64,000 nucleotides of DNA from Wallemia ichthyophaga EXF-994 (taxonomy: Eukaryota; Basidiomycota; Wallemiomycetes; Wallemiales; Wallemiaceae). Shown here in pieces: positions 34,844 through 45,256 of the stretch. Each line of letters begins with the position of its first letter. The first letter of the stretch is position 1. The notes beneath the pieces were generated by a model. That model had not been told where the DNA came from. It searched no databases and saw nothing but the letters and a program-made list of their open reading frames with translations. A program made the translations under genes and the position numbers. The stretch covers positions 186,001 through 250,000 of the forward strand of contig NW_008806278.1 of assembly GCF_000400465.1 (NCBI RefSeq). The letters are read 5' to 3'.

Positions 34844-36095
34844 ATGTCAAATAATCAGCAAAATCAACAGAATCTAACTCCAGAGCAGATGCTGCTCATT
34901 CAGCGTCATATGGCAAATCAGAGAGCTCAAGCTGCTCAGCAGCAGCAACAAGCTGCGATGCAACCAAATACACCAACACAGTCAAATCAGCAGAATCAAT
35001 CAGCTCAACCAGCTCAAGCATCACAGTCTCAACCGGGAACTCCTCAAAATCCACAACAAAGCCAAATGATGCAAAATATGCAAAGTATGATTCAACAACT
35101 TCCTGCACTTCTGGAATTGGCAAGAAGAGGCTTACTCAATCCCGAGCAAATGAATCAATTGCGTGGTTTAGCAAGATTACATGAACAACAAAAAGCTCGA
35201 CAAGACCAGCGTAATGTACTGTCTAGAAATGCTAGTGTTGCACAAGCTCAAGCAATGCAGCAACAAAGGAGTGGTAGTCCAGCACTACGTAGTAGTGCTA
35301 GCACACCTAATCCAAATGGTAGAGGTGGTACACCAATACCTCGTACAGCGTCTCCAGCTGTTGGCAGTATGACTGGTATAGCAACCCCCCCACCAAATTC
35401 ATTACCAGGACAACAAAATACCAACACATCGCAAAGCAATATGTCAGCCGCCATACAATCACAACTCGCAAATAGCAACAATCAGTCTTTACCTATTAAT
35501 GACAAGGTTCCAAATATGAATTTTCAAGCTGAATCATTCCCAAATCAACAGGGCTCCAGACCAACATTGAATTCAGGACTAGCAAGTGGAACCGTATTAG
35601 GACAACCTTCTACCATGCAAAGAGGGAATTTACCATCAAACTTTGATGAATTGATTGGTGGTATGGGTAATGGGAACAAAATTGATACAAAATCCATGTT
35701 AGAGAATGACAACAATAGATTATTAGGTAAACGAAAGATTCAAGAATTAGTTGAAACTGTAGATTCAAAGGAAAAGTTAGAGCCCGAAGTCGAAGATTTA
35801 ATGCTCGAAATTGCAGACGAATTCATAGACAGTGTGACAAACTTTGGATGTATGTTAGCAAAGCATAGAAAGGGTGATACGCTTGAAGTCAGAGATTTAC
35901 AGTTACATTTAGGTTGGTCGATATTTGAATTATCTATTATCATGACTGACGTGAAATCTACAAGAGCGCAACTATAACATTAGAATACCAGGATTTGGTA
36001 CGAATGAAGACAGTAGAATAGGAGCAAGAAGACAATCACAACCACAATCTTATCAGAATAGATTGAATGCAGTACAAAGCACACAGAATAAGTAG
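34844..36095 (+). CDS. TAF12: TFIID/SAGA subunit TAF12
   Basis: Histone-fold (H2B-like) subunit that pairs with TAF4 in TFIID and Ada1 in SAGA. Exons 34844-35912 and 35965-36095; 399 aa. The N-terminus is Gln/Asn-rich with polyglutamine. The C-terminal histone fold begins near residue 310: [20 protein letters not shown], then [20 protein letters not shown] and [14 protein letters not shown], the last part supplied by exon 2. Without splicing of the 52-nt intron the fold lacks its final helix. It is the first gene to the right of the inverted-repeat region and converges on the NDUFAF7 gene with 10 bp between stops. Confidence 0.93.
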
Positions 36096-36105
36096 ATGTA
36101 ATAAA

Positions 36106-37428
36106 TTAAGTTAATATGAATGACGCATTGTTGTAATAATCTAACATGGGGTTACTACCATCTAATAATTTAGTTTGATTGACTTCTATAGCATTTGATT
36201 GAATGAAATCTCTATGGCTTAGTATTCTAACGTCCCTATTAACTCTACTTGAAGTGGATGACTTTGATTGAGTGACTCGAGTATATAGTTGAGCGAGTAG
36301 CTCAAAGTTTGTAGGAAAAAAGATATCAAAATGTCCCGGCTGAACTAAGAAAGTATCAACAGGAATCATTTCACCATTCAAACGAGTTTGAACGACGGGC
36401 GAATTGATACCTGGTATAGATTGAGGTAAGGAATGAAAATCTGAAGCTATCAAGTGATGATGTGGGAAAGACGAGGATAACTTATCTAAAAAAAGAAGTT
36501 GCTTTGTCGGGAGAAATTCCTGTTGAGATAAGTTTGGTAGGAAAGGAATGAATTTGGATAAATAACGGAAAACAGGGGATTTTGCCCATTGATTGGATTG
36601 TAGCGACGGAAAAGAAGACGATAAATCCAAGTAACGAAGAATCAAAGGGTCATTAGCAGGAGAGTATAAGGAGTGAAAGTCACCTTGATCGTCCACTGCT
36701 ATATATAATTGATAAGGAATTGGAATTTTCGAGTCGTTAGAGTATCTGATAACATCATGTGCGAGATTATCAAAGACTTCCATCGCTAAAAAGTAGCAAG
36801 GTTGATGATGAACTGAATTAATATCAAAGAATGATTTATTGATGATGTTTATATGTCTAGAGTGCTGCGATAACAATCTACGTTGAATCGATGATAATCT
36901 GTCACTGATTTCAATGACATTGTAGTAAGTTCTATTGTATATCTGTGGATGATGAGATTTCAAGTGATCAAGGATGTTTAACATTAAAGTGCCATTACCT
37001 GCACCAATTTCGAATAAATTCAAATCATGATGAGGGTAGTAATACGCTAAGTAATGATTGATGATGTAATTCGCAATAGCTTGACCATAATGAGGATTGA
37101 ATAATTCTGTTGGTGTATGCCATTCTGATGATTTTGATGAATTAATCGACAACAATGATTGCAACTGACTATCATTCTTAACCTTGTTAAATTCAATGTT
37201 CTTGTATTTTATGATGTCAACATTCTTATTGAAATAGCCGTAGTTTGGATTGTATAAACTATCATCAATAAAGTCCCTTGCAAGAAGTTTACATTTAAAC
37301 GGCCTCTTTTTAAAATTCTTCAATTGATTTGAGTTCAGTAGTCTACAATTTATTAATTTATCGTCAACTTTGCTATCGAATGATAGTTTATTGTAGTTGA
37401 AGTTGCACCTTCTGAGTGATTGCAACAT
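36106..37428 (-). CDS. NDUFAF7/MidA-type mitochondrial protein arginine methyltransferase
   Basis: SAM-dependent methyltransferase of the DUF185 family; the animal enzyme dimethylates an arginine of complex I subunit NDUFS2 during assembly. Intronless, 440 aa. Visible blocks: LLARDFIDDSLYNPNYGYF, EWHTPTELFNPHYGQAIANY, SAM motif I in LFEIGAGNGTLMLNIL, YNVIEISDRLSSIQRRLL and the MEVFDNLAHDVI block (normally N-E-x-x-D-N). The N-terminus is basic and could target mitochondria. The codon use is AT-rich like its neighbours. It is tail to tail with TAF12. Confidence 0.85.
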   Translation of the reverse strand: MLQSLRRCNFNYNKLSFDSKVDDKLINCRLLNSNQLKNFKKRPFKCKLLARDFIDDSLYNPNYGYFNKNVDIIKYKNIEFNKVKNDSQLQSLLSINSSKSSEWHTPTELFNPHYGQAIANYIINHYLAYYYPHHDLNLFEIGAGNGTLMLNILDHLKSHHPQIYNRTYYNVIEISDRLSSIQRRLLSQHSRHINIINKSFFDINSVHHQPCYFLAMEVFDNLAHDVIRYSNDSKIPIPYQLYIAVDDQGDFHSLYSPANDPLILRYLDLSSSFPSLQSNQWAKSPVFRYLSKFIPFLPNLSQQEFLPTKQLLFLDKLSSSFPHHHLIASDFHSLPQSIPGINSPVVQTRLNGEMIPVDTFLVQPGHFDIFFPTNFELLAQLYTRVTQSKSSTSSRVNRDVRILSHRDFIQSNAIEVNQTKLLDGSNPMLDYYNNASFILT

Positions 37429-37462
37429 TAGCGGACTTCCTCGAAGTTGATGGTGGTTAAGG

Positions 37463-37790
37463 TTAGAGGGGGTGATTAATTAATTCTATGAGTTTATTTT
37501 CATTTATCTTATGCCTCATAACCTCTTCTTCATCAATGTGTAAAACAGGTACGTCGTTCTATTTGTTTTGAGCCAGCTTCTACTTATATACACTAACTTA
37601 CTTTATACATACTTCTCCAGTACTCTACGCCTTGCAATCTATCATCCCTTATGTTGAAATACTCCAGATTGAACTCATGTTCCCTCTTCACGCTCTCTAG
37701 CGCTACCTTGGCTTCCTCGCAAAGGCTACACTCTTTGCCACCCGTGTATAGCTTCAAATTTGGTTTACATCTTATCAGACTTCTCAACAT
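37463..37790 (-). CDS. Glutaredoxin-like protein (DUF836, yeast YDR286C type)
   Basis: Small thioredoxin-fold protein, 94 aa, exons 37790-37602 and 37558-37463 with a 43-nt intron. LKLYTGGKECSLCEEAKVAL carries the CxxC redox motif, and exon 2 gives NDVPVLHIDEEEV, the cis-proline segment of the fold, absent from the unspliced frame. The N-terminus MLRSLIRCKPN could be a short mitochondrial signal. Physiological partner unknown. It starts 86 bp from the divergent FAD oxidoreductase; the two redox genes may share a promoter. Confidence 0.85.
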
Positions 37791-37876
37791 TCCCTAACGC
37801 TGCAACTTGGTGGATGATGCAATCTATTCAATTTAATTTCAAACTCATTTAGTATCACTCTTTAAATTACTTTATC

Positions 37877-39613
37877 ATGTCCAATAGTAATTCTAAGCAA
37901 AGCATCCTTATCATTGGCGCTGGGTGCTCTGGAATGGCTGCTGCGTACTCTCTTTCGTTACAACCACAGAACTACAACGTCACTTTAACTGATAAGTCTC
38001 ACACTTTGGGAGGCAGTGCTACAAGCTATGAGCTAGATGATCATCTTTTCGGTGCTGATTATATCAATGATGGCGTACAAGGCGCAAGTCCGGTGTTTCA
38101 CAACACCCTATCTATGTTTGAGTCTGTACTGGGCTTTAGAGCAAGTGATGTTGGTATGCAAATTAGCTTCGGAAATACTGTGGACTCCTTTTGGTCAAAC
38201 GTATTCCCATCTCACCTCGTCGACCAGTTTCAGCAGGATATCAAGAAGGTTAGTCGTGCTGATGCACTGCATCCCTTCAAACTCACCCTCAATTTACAGT
38301 TCGGTCGTGTTTTGAACACTATTAAACGCTTTGAAATCTTTTTCGCTCTCATACCCGTGGACAAAATGCTTAAAATATTCAATTTTCACCCTTCCTTTGG
38401 TGATAGAATGGTTTATCCCCTGGTTGCCTTATTTTTTGGTACTGGTAATGAGACTAAGCATATTTCTTCCGCTATTCTTGAACGAGTCTTCCTCGATCCA
38501 TCGATGAGGTTGTTCGAATTCAGTGAAAAAAGTCTTTTGGCAAGCGTACCGCATATGAAAGCTTTTCCTGAACTGTCGCGTATATATGGAAAATGGAAAT
38601 CCAAAATTCAATCTAACGGAAATGTCAAAATTCTTGCTTCAAATCAAGTTAACAGCATTGAAAGAGGAACAAAGGAAGCGAAAAACGCTGGTGGTAATAT
38701 AAGGGCTTCTTTAACTGACTTAAAGAACAGTCATCATCGTTTCGAGTCATTCGATCAGGTCATCTTCGCATGTGATGCTGACAGCGCTCTCAAAATCCTT
38801 GATGCCGGTTCAGGTTCAACATGGCGTGAGAGGAAAATTCTTGGAAATGTCTTATACAAATGGGACGTAACCGTAACTCATCACGATTATGATTACATGC
38901 GTAAGAATTATCAGATGACGTATGACTCAAAATACAACGCTGAAAGATACGACCTAGATAGTAAAAAGGCTTTTGAATTTGCTCAAAAGCACTGGAGACC
39001 ATTATATCTTATCAAAATGTATGAAGAGGATCCTTCACAAGTTGAAATGAGTTTTGATCTAACCCATTATCAAGGTCAATTTGAGGGCATGCCATCAGTA
39101 GGAACAGATGCAGATCTAAAACCTCAAGATGCACCACCAACTGAACGTCAAGCAGGGAATCAAGGCAAGGAGCACTCACAGAGTGCAACATCAGATGGTT
39201 CTCAGCATATTGAAAGAGATAAAACGCTTCCAGTACCTAAAAATCATGTCTATCAGACAATCTATCTCGATCAGGACTCCAGCGATCGTTGGACAAAATA
39301 TCAAGTTAATCGAGATAAAATAATATTAGAAAAGTGGTGGAAACAGCAAAGTCATCGATTCCAGCATTATGCTGGAACAGTTCCATGGTTATGGACAATA
39401 AACGGGAAGAACAATACGTGCTTTGCGGGGGCATATACTCTTGTTAACATGCACGAAGTTGCTATGGTATCAGGATTTTCAGCAGCATACCAGCTAGGCG
39501 CGCCATATCCGTTTAAAGACGATGAAAACTGTGCAAGACTGTTCAGGCTTTATCTCCTATTAGCGCATATGTCACGCATGCGCAGTGAAGATCGTAGCGG
39601 ATTTTTCAGTTAA
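37877..39613 (+). CDS. FAD-dependent amine-oxidase-like oxidoreductase
   Basis: Intronless, 578 aa. The dinucleotide-binding motif IIGAGCSGMAAAYSL at residues 10-25 and the following TDKSHTLGGSATSYEL identify an FAD-binding protein of the flavin amine oxidase/phytoene-desaturase-like superfamily. Late in the protein, NNTCFAGAYTLVNMHEVAMV resembles the second FAD-contact region of this group. A Gln/Ser-rich insertion lies around residues 400-455. The substrate cannot be assigned; a family of uncharacterised fungal FAD/NAD(P)-binding proteins fits best. No signal peptide is apparent. Confidence 0.75.
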   Translation: MSNSNSKQSILIIGAGCSGMAAAYSLSLQPQNYNVTLTDKSHTLGGSATSYELDDHLFGADYINDGVQGASPVFHNTLSMFESVLGFRASDVGMQISFGNTVDSFWSNVFPSHLVDQFQQDIKKVSRADALHPFKLTLNLQFGRVLNTIKRFEIFFALIPVDKMLKIFNFHPSFGDRMVYPLVALFFGTGNETKHISSAILERVFLDPSMRLFEFSEKSLLASVPHMKAFPELSRIYGKWKSKIQSNGNVKILASNQVNSIERGTKEAKNAGGNIRASLTDLKNSHHRFESFDQVIFACDADSALKILDAGSGSTWRERKILGNVLYKWDVTVTHHDYDYMRKNYQMTYDSKYNAERYDLDSKKAFEFAQKHWRPLYLIKMYEEDPSQVEMSFDLTHYQGQFEGMPSVGTDADLKPQDAPPTERQAGNQGKEHSQSATSDGSQHIERDKTLPVPKNHVYQTIYLDQDSSDRWTKYQVNRDKIILEKWWKQQSHRFQHYAGTVPWLWTINGKNNTCFAGAYTLVNMHEVAMVSGFSAAYQLGAPYPFKDDENCARLFRLYLLLAHMSRMRSEDRSGFFS

Positions 39614-39682
39614 ACGTGATAGTATTGTATTACAATTCCAAGTTATTTGCATCATGAAATGAAAAGAATTCTTGTTTTCGCG

Positions 39683-39688
39683 ACGCGT
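39683..39688. promoter_or_regulatory. ACGCGT (MluI cell-cycle box) upstream of kinesin-14
   Basis: ACGCGT 44 bp before the inferred kinesin-14 ATG, in the short leader region. Same element and similar distance as at separase. A second copy sits in the first intron. Low statistical weight. Confidence 0.3.
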
Positions 39689-39732
39689 AGTGAATCATCT
39701 CGTTCTGGCGATCAACACTTAAATCAAATCGG

Positions 39733-41813
39733 ATGGAGGCTGTGGGTCTTACGCGTGCATGCCTCGTTCAACATCTAATGTATACGTTTTAGCGCTCTTC
39801 ACGTCTACCACTCAAGAGGAAGGCTTCCTCTTCTGCAGCGACATCAACCGCGAAATCTCGAACAGCAGTACCTGTAAAATCGGTGTCCAATGACTCTTTC
39901 AAGACATCAAATTTCAAGCCCACAAATGCAAAGGTTCGTTGTCGTTATCTACATTAGCAAATCATTGAATAGTATCAGCCGCTTGATGAGAACGCACAAA
40001 AGTATTGGGAAGGAAAACTTAAAGATCTCAAAGAAGTCACTGACAGCGAGTTAAGCAAAAGTAAGTCGTCACCACCAAGTATCCTACTAAAACTGATTCT
40101 CGTTGGTAGTCGTCGAAATGGAGAGAATGCGTGATCGCATGCAACTAATTGAACGCGAACAACTAGAAGCTCGTAAAAGACAAGCAACAACGGATGAATT
40201 GAATGATGCTAAATCTCAACATGCCGATCAACTTTCAATATTGGAACAGCAGCACAAAGATCGTGTAGATGAACTAGAATCTCAAGTATCTTATCTTGAA
40301 AAGATACACAAAGCTCTTGGAGAGGAACTGAACATGGAAAAAACTCACTCAAAGAAGCTTAAGTCTGAGTTAGCCAAATATACAAATAACTCTATGGCGT
40401 TGGAATCTGATGCCAAGGTTATCAAGCAAGCTTTAGCCGATGCTGAGTTCAAGCTTAGTAAGGCAAAAGAAAGTGGTGCAACCAGAGAAGACGAAATGAT
40501 GGTCATGCAAAATAAATTGAGAGAGATGGAAGATGAACTAAGAGCTGGTGAAACCTTGAGAAAGAGGCTACATAACACTATTCAGGAGTTGAAAGGAAAT
40601 GTTAGAGTTTTTGCACGCGTTAGACCAAAATTACAACGCGATCACACGAGTCAAGTAGCTAGATTGGTCTACCCAGACGGACTCAACAAAGATGGTGGCA
40701 AACAGATCACTCTAGAATCCTCAACTACCACTGCTGAAGGTAAAAACCGTGATCAAAGCTATAATTTCACTTTCGATCGAGTTTTCGGTCCACAGTCTTT
40801 GCAAGATGAGATTTTCAGTGAAATTGAGCAACTTACTCAAAGCGTACTTGACGGATATAACGTTAGGTCTCACTGCTGCTTGATGACTTATCTGACATAT
40901 TGTCACAGGTCTGCATATTCGCATATGGTCAGACTGGAAGTGGCAAGTCGTGGACAATGGAAGGCGGTGTAAGTTTAGCTTGCTGGAAGATTATACAAGT
41001 TGCTTACCATTAGTAGTCACATACAGGCAGAGATGCAGGTATGATTCCGAGAGCAATATATCACATCTTTGACACTACACGTAAATTGGAGGATCAAGGG
41101 TGGTCATTCGATATGCAAGGACAGTTTTTAGAGATTGTAAGTGATTGCAAAGTTGCATACTTTCAGTCTCACTCATGTCTCATCAGTACAATGAGACAAT
41201 AAACGATCTGCTAGGCTCGGGCGAACAAGAGAAGAAACACAATATTACACACGATAAGAATGGCTCAACGACAGTTTCCGATGTGGTTGTTGTACCACTA
41301 CACGAGCCAAGTAATGTACATAATCTGTTGAAGAAGGCAAATAAGAAGCGTACGACAGCAACCACTAGAGTACACGAGCAATCTTCTCGTAGCTCAAGTG
41401 TATTTAGCTTAAAACTGCATGGGAAGAATGATGTTACTGGTGAAGAGCTGAGATCGGTGCTCAACCTGGTTGATCTAGCAGGTTCGGAGAGGTTAGATTC
41501 AACTGGCACTCTCAGTGACCCTGTTAGATTGAAAGAGACACAATCCATCAATAAATCACTCAGCTCACTATCAGACGTAATTTCAGCTCTTGGATCATCT
41601 AACAGTGGCTCTGTCTCTCACATTCCATATAGAAACTCGAAGCTGACATACTTATTACAAAACAGTTTGAACAGCAATAGTAAGACTTTGATGTTTTTAA
41701 ACTTATCACCTATGCAAGATCATCTTCAAGAGTCTTTGTGTTCATTGAGATTCGCATTGAAAGTTCATAGCACACATATTGGACAAGCAAAAAGAACAAT
41801 GACTGTAAAGTAA
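39733..41813 (+). CDS. C-terminal motor kinesin-14 (Kar3/Klp2 type)
   Basis: Minus-end-directed microtubule motor for spindle and nuclear movement. Seven exons: 39733-39741, 39793-39933, 39973-40060, 40110-40861, 40909-40968, 41017-41136 and 41187-41813; 598 aa. The start exon codes only Met-Glu-Ala and is inferred from a 51-nt intron. A basic tail (residues 1-55) precedes a long coiled coil, the neck with LKGNVRVFARVRP, then the motor. P-loop is GQTGSGKS (337-344, Ser replacing the usual Thr), switch II is LVDLAGSER. Switch I reads VHEQSSRSSSVF instead of the near-universal VNxxSSRSHxVF. Placing the motor after the coiled coil defines kinesin-14. It converges on the aminotransferase with 17 bp between stops. 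Confidence 0.88.
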
Positions 41814-41830
41814 ACATGTACACCTAATTA

Positions 41831-43018
41831 TTATGAATTCTTCATATATTTATCAAAGTTTGCCCAACGTTGTTTAGTTTCGATTAATGTTTGTTGAGTG
41901 ACATTGGCAACGCTGACGCGCAGATGGTAATTTGCATCATTTTTGTCATCGGTAGTGAAAAATGAACCAGGTAATGTCAAGACACCGAACTCTTTCGAAA
42001 AAATAGAGGCAATCTCGATTGACGATTGAGGAAATGGGTATCTAATAAAGGCGTAATAGGCACCAGATGAGGATATTTGCCAACCATTCAAATCCTCAAT
42101 GATTGACTTGAGTAGAAGATGTTTCTCTAAAAGAGATGTTTTCTGAAATTGTTTAAACTCACTCAAGTCTTCATAGATCGGTGCGATTGCAGATTGGGCT
42201 AAATTTGAGGATGAAATTTGGTAACAATCAGATATCTTTAGACATTGATGAATGAAATCATTGTGGGCGACAATGGAACCCAGTCTGAGACCAGGTATTG
42301 CCAAATCCTTAGAGAAAGAATGTAAGGATATGAGATTCGGGAGTTTCGTTGAGTATAGAGAGTGAGGTTGGGTAAAAGAACAAAAAGATCTGTAAGTTTC
42401 GTCCAAGATAAGAGGAATGTCATTGTCCGAGCAAATACGCAAGCATTGCTCAAGTATTGAAGAAGGTATTGATACGCCAGTTGGGTTGTTGGGAGTGACC
42501 AGAACTACAGCTCTTGTGTTCACATCAATTAATTGAGTCAGACTATCTGGAACTGGTATAAATGAGTTGACGGATTGGCAATCCAACAGTTTCGTTGCGA
42601 CGCCTAACTGAGAGAGAGTCATTTCATGATTGAAGTAGAAGGGAGATTGTAAGATAACATTATTATTCTCTCCAAATTGGATTAAAGCTAAAATACTTGT
42701 GTAAAATGCAGCATTTGCACCTGGTGTAATCAAAAGGTTATCAGTAGATAACGTTGACTTGTAGTAATCGTTGAGATCTTTTGAGAATGCGTCCTTGAAG
42801 GCAGGGTGTCCAGATATATCACCATATTGATAAACGCTATTCGTTGTACTCCGCCTTGATAACTCCTGCTGCAGTAACGGAGAAGGAGGATCAATTGGAA
42901 CACCTTGTGAAAGATTATAAGAAACTTGACCTTCAAATTCAGCTAGCCATTGCTTGGCTTGTTGAATCGGAGGTAACTTGGAATTAATAAGCGTCCTCGA
43001 CAGTTTAAACCCAACCAT
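41831..43018 (-). CDS. PLP-dependent aminotransferase, class I/II
   Basis: Intronless, 395 aa from MVGFKLSRTLINSK. Fold type I signatures: YNLSQGVPIDPPSP, the LVTPNNPTGVSIP loop, LDETYRSF (Asp contacting the pyridine nitrogen) and SLHSFSKDLAIPGLRLGSI with the Schiff-base Lys. The C-terminal Arg region is LRVSVANV. It looks closest to aspartate/aromatic aminotransferase relatives or kynurenine aminotransferase-like enzymes; the donor cannot be fixed from sequence. Its ATG overlaps that of MON1 on the opposite strand. Longer non-ATG starts are ignored. Confidence 0.85.
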   Translation of the reverse strand: MVGFKLSRTLINSKLPPIQQAKQWLAEFEGQVSYNLSQGVPIDPPSPLLQQELSRRSTTNSVYQYGDISGHPAFKDAFSKDLNDYYKSTLSTDNLLITPGANAAFYTSILALIQFGENNNVILQSPFYFNHEMTLSQLGVATKLLDCQSVNSFIPVPDSLTQLIDVNTRAVVLVTPNNPTGVSIPSSILEQCLRICSDNDIPLILDETYRSFCSFTQPHSLYSTKLPNLISLHSFSKDLAIPGLRLGSIVAHNDFIHQCLKISDCYQISSSNLAQSAIAPIYEDLSEFKQFQKTSLLEKHLLLKSIIEDLNGWQISSSGAYYAFIRYPFPQSSIEIASIFSKEFGVLTLPGSFFTTDDKNDANYHLRVSVANVTQQTLIETKQRWANFDKYMKNS

Positions 43019-45177
43019 GACAGACAGCGTTAAGGAAAGGCTCACTGATCAATTGAAACGTTCGGAAGAATCGACGGTAAAGGACGAGACTAAAGACAGC
43101 AAGAACAAAGTCACGTTCAATTCTAATTTCCAGCAGTTGTACTTCATATTCACTGAGTCAGGCAAGCCAGTCTTCAACAGCGACGAGTTCCATGATAGTT
43201 ACAGGCTATCTATCAAGCAGTTCAATCAGGCGCTGAAATCTAAGACCTCCCTTGACTCCTTGAAGACTACTTCCATAAAATCATTACGTTTGGGCAACGT
43301 CACCAATATCTCAAATGGCAGTACAGGCCTTGATTATACTTCGCTAATGGGCGTTTTGAACCTTATTTTCAACCTAGTTTCTATCGATGGCGACGAGTTG
43401 AAGTTCATAAAGGCTAACAATGATCTCACTATCCACTTCAGCAAGTTTGACCATCTCATTTACGTGTACTTGTCTAATCTAAACGAATCTAACAAGATTA
43501 TTAGTACAAGGCTTTGTCTCTTGCACGAACAGGTGTTATCGATTATACCAAAGCATCACTTGAATAAAATTCTCACTACGAAACCGAACTACGATCTCAG
43601 GCAATTAGTGGAAGGTTCCGAGGCTCTGCTAAAGAATTTCATTATTTCTTTGGAGTCTAGTTTTCATTATAACTTACAAGCCATTCAACCTTTCAAAATG
43701 GACTTCAAATTCAGATCTCACATTGGCAACCTCTTAATCCCACCAAAGCACCTCAGATCTCATCACTTGTATACCATCTTGTTTGCCTTCGGTAAAGTCA
43801 TCACGATTATTAGACCGAAAAGGCATAGTATTCATCCTACGGGCAAGTCGACCTACAAATTTACATCAATCATACTCATATTAACTCACAGATCTCATTA
43901 TAATTCTCAATACAGTAACTTCGTCGCCTAGTCTACGTAGTTGCGAATCATGGTTACCGTTATCTCTTCCCAAATTCATTACTAACGGCTTCTTAAATGC
44001 CTATATTGCATTCATTCCACCATCGGCACATCTCAGAGAGTCAATGGGCTTTTCAAGCTTCCCTGAAATTGGTGTGATACATATCACAGGTAACCCTGAA
44101 TCTTTCGATGATGTCTCTAGTTGGTGGTACACAGTTAAACAGACTATGGTCGATCAAGGCGTGTTTGATGACATATACAAAGGTGCAAGTGATTCGATTT
44201 ATAGCTGTGGTGATGTTTCTGTTCCAGGTCTTCGGCATTTCATATTCAAATCTAAAGCCAACGTTCAGATTACTTGTCCTACTTACGATAGCATTTACGC
44301 ACAAGATATGCATTCGAGACAACGTCTACTAAACTCGTACGACAAGCTATACAATCTCGTTCACTCTCCAAGTTCTGAATCTAGTATACCAAAGACTAGC
44401 TCAGGTGAATCGCTCAGATCTCCTAATGACAATGCTAGCAGACGTGACAGTACGTTTGCTGACAGAAGTAGTATCATTGGATCTGGAGATAGTTTAATCC
44501 GAGCTGGTGACACGAAAAATTTATCAACAGAACAGTCAGCTATTGCCTCCTCTTCTGCATCTGTTTCCACAACTCAACAGGAAGATGAAGATAAAAATCC
44601 GAACGAATCCTCCGAAATAGCACGTCCTAGGCAAGAAGAACAAAATTCCAATAGCCATAATGTCGAAAGCAAACGAATTGAAAAGCAAAATAATGAGCAG
44701 ACGTATGAAAGTAATCAAAGCGATAATAGCGATCACGTTATACCCACGACGTCGAATCTACAAATCAACAACGACAACATGAAAGATACCGAATTGACAT
44801 TACCACATAGGGTAATAAATAGTTCAATTTCACAACAGCTCCTTAGAGCAACAGTGTTAACACCAGCGAATATGCTTAAAGCAACTACGTCAATGATGTC
44901 TTATGTGCCCTCTCTACCTCAGTTAGGTCCGAGAAGGATAAATCATAGCCCGCAGGCGCCACAACAAATAAGACCTCGCACTAGTCAGAGGCTCTCTTAC
45001 TTTATTAAAAACGAACATGAGAGTGTATTGGTATGGTCAACAAGGATATTCGAGCTGTATATCGCGTTACCTGCATCGATGCCACATAGCGCTGCTGTAA
45101 ATTGTGCTCAATCGCTCGTTAAATGGGTAAGGAAAGAGGAACCGAGTCTATTCCTAGGTAATACTCCAACATTCTAA
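43017..45177 (+). CDS. MON1: Vacuolar fusion protein Mon1
   Basis: Subunit of the Mon1-Ccz1 exchange factor that activates Rab7/Ypt7 on endosomes and autophagosomes. Exons 43017-43842 and 43892-45177; 703 aa. Longin blocks: QQLYFIFTESGKPVF, FIKANNDLTIHFSKFDHLIY and RPNYD-like KPNYDLRQLVEGSEALL. After splicing: RPKRHSIHPTDLIIIL, ESWLPLSLPKFITNGFLNAY and finally SLVKWVRKEEPSLFL. The intron (43843-43891) has a GC donor (GCAAGT...CACAG), the only one I needed in this window. A Ser/Asn/Gln-rich insert of about 200 residues sits before the C-terminal block. The start codon shares the palindrome CATG with the divergent aminotransferase. Confidence 0.92.
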
Positions 45178-45256
45178 AATCATTGCATGTACAATTTTGG
45201 CATCTTTCGTTATGTAGTGATTTCTAAGTTTAAAATTTTGCTTGCTTCATTGTTTA

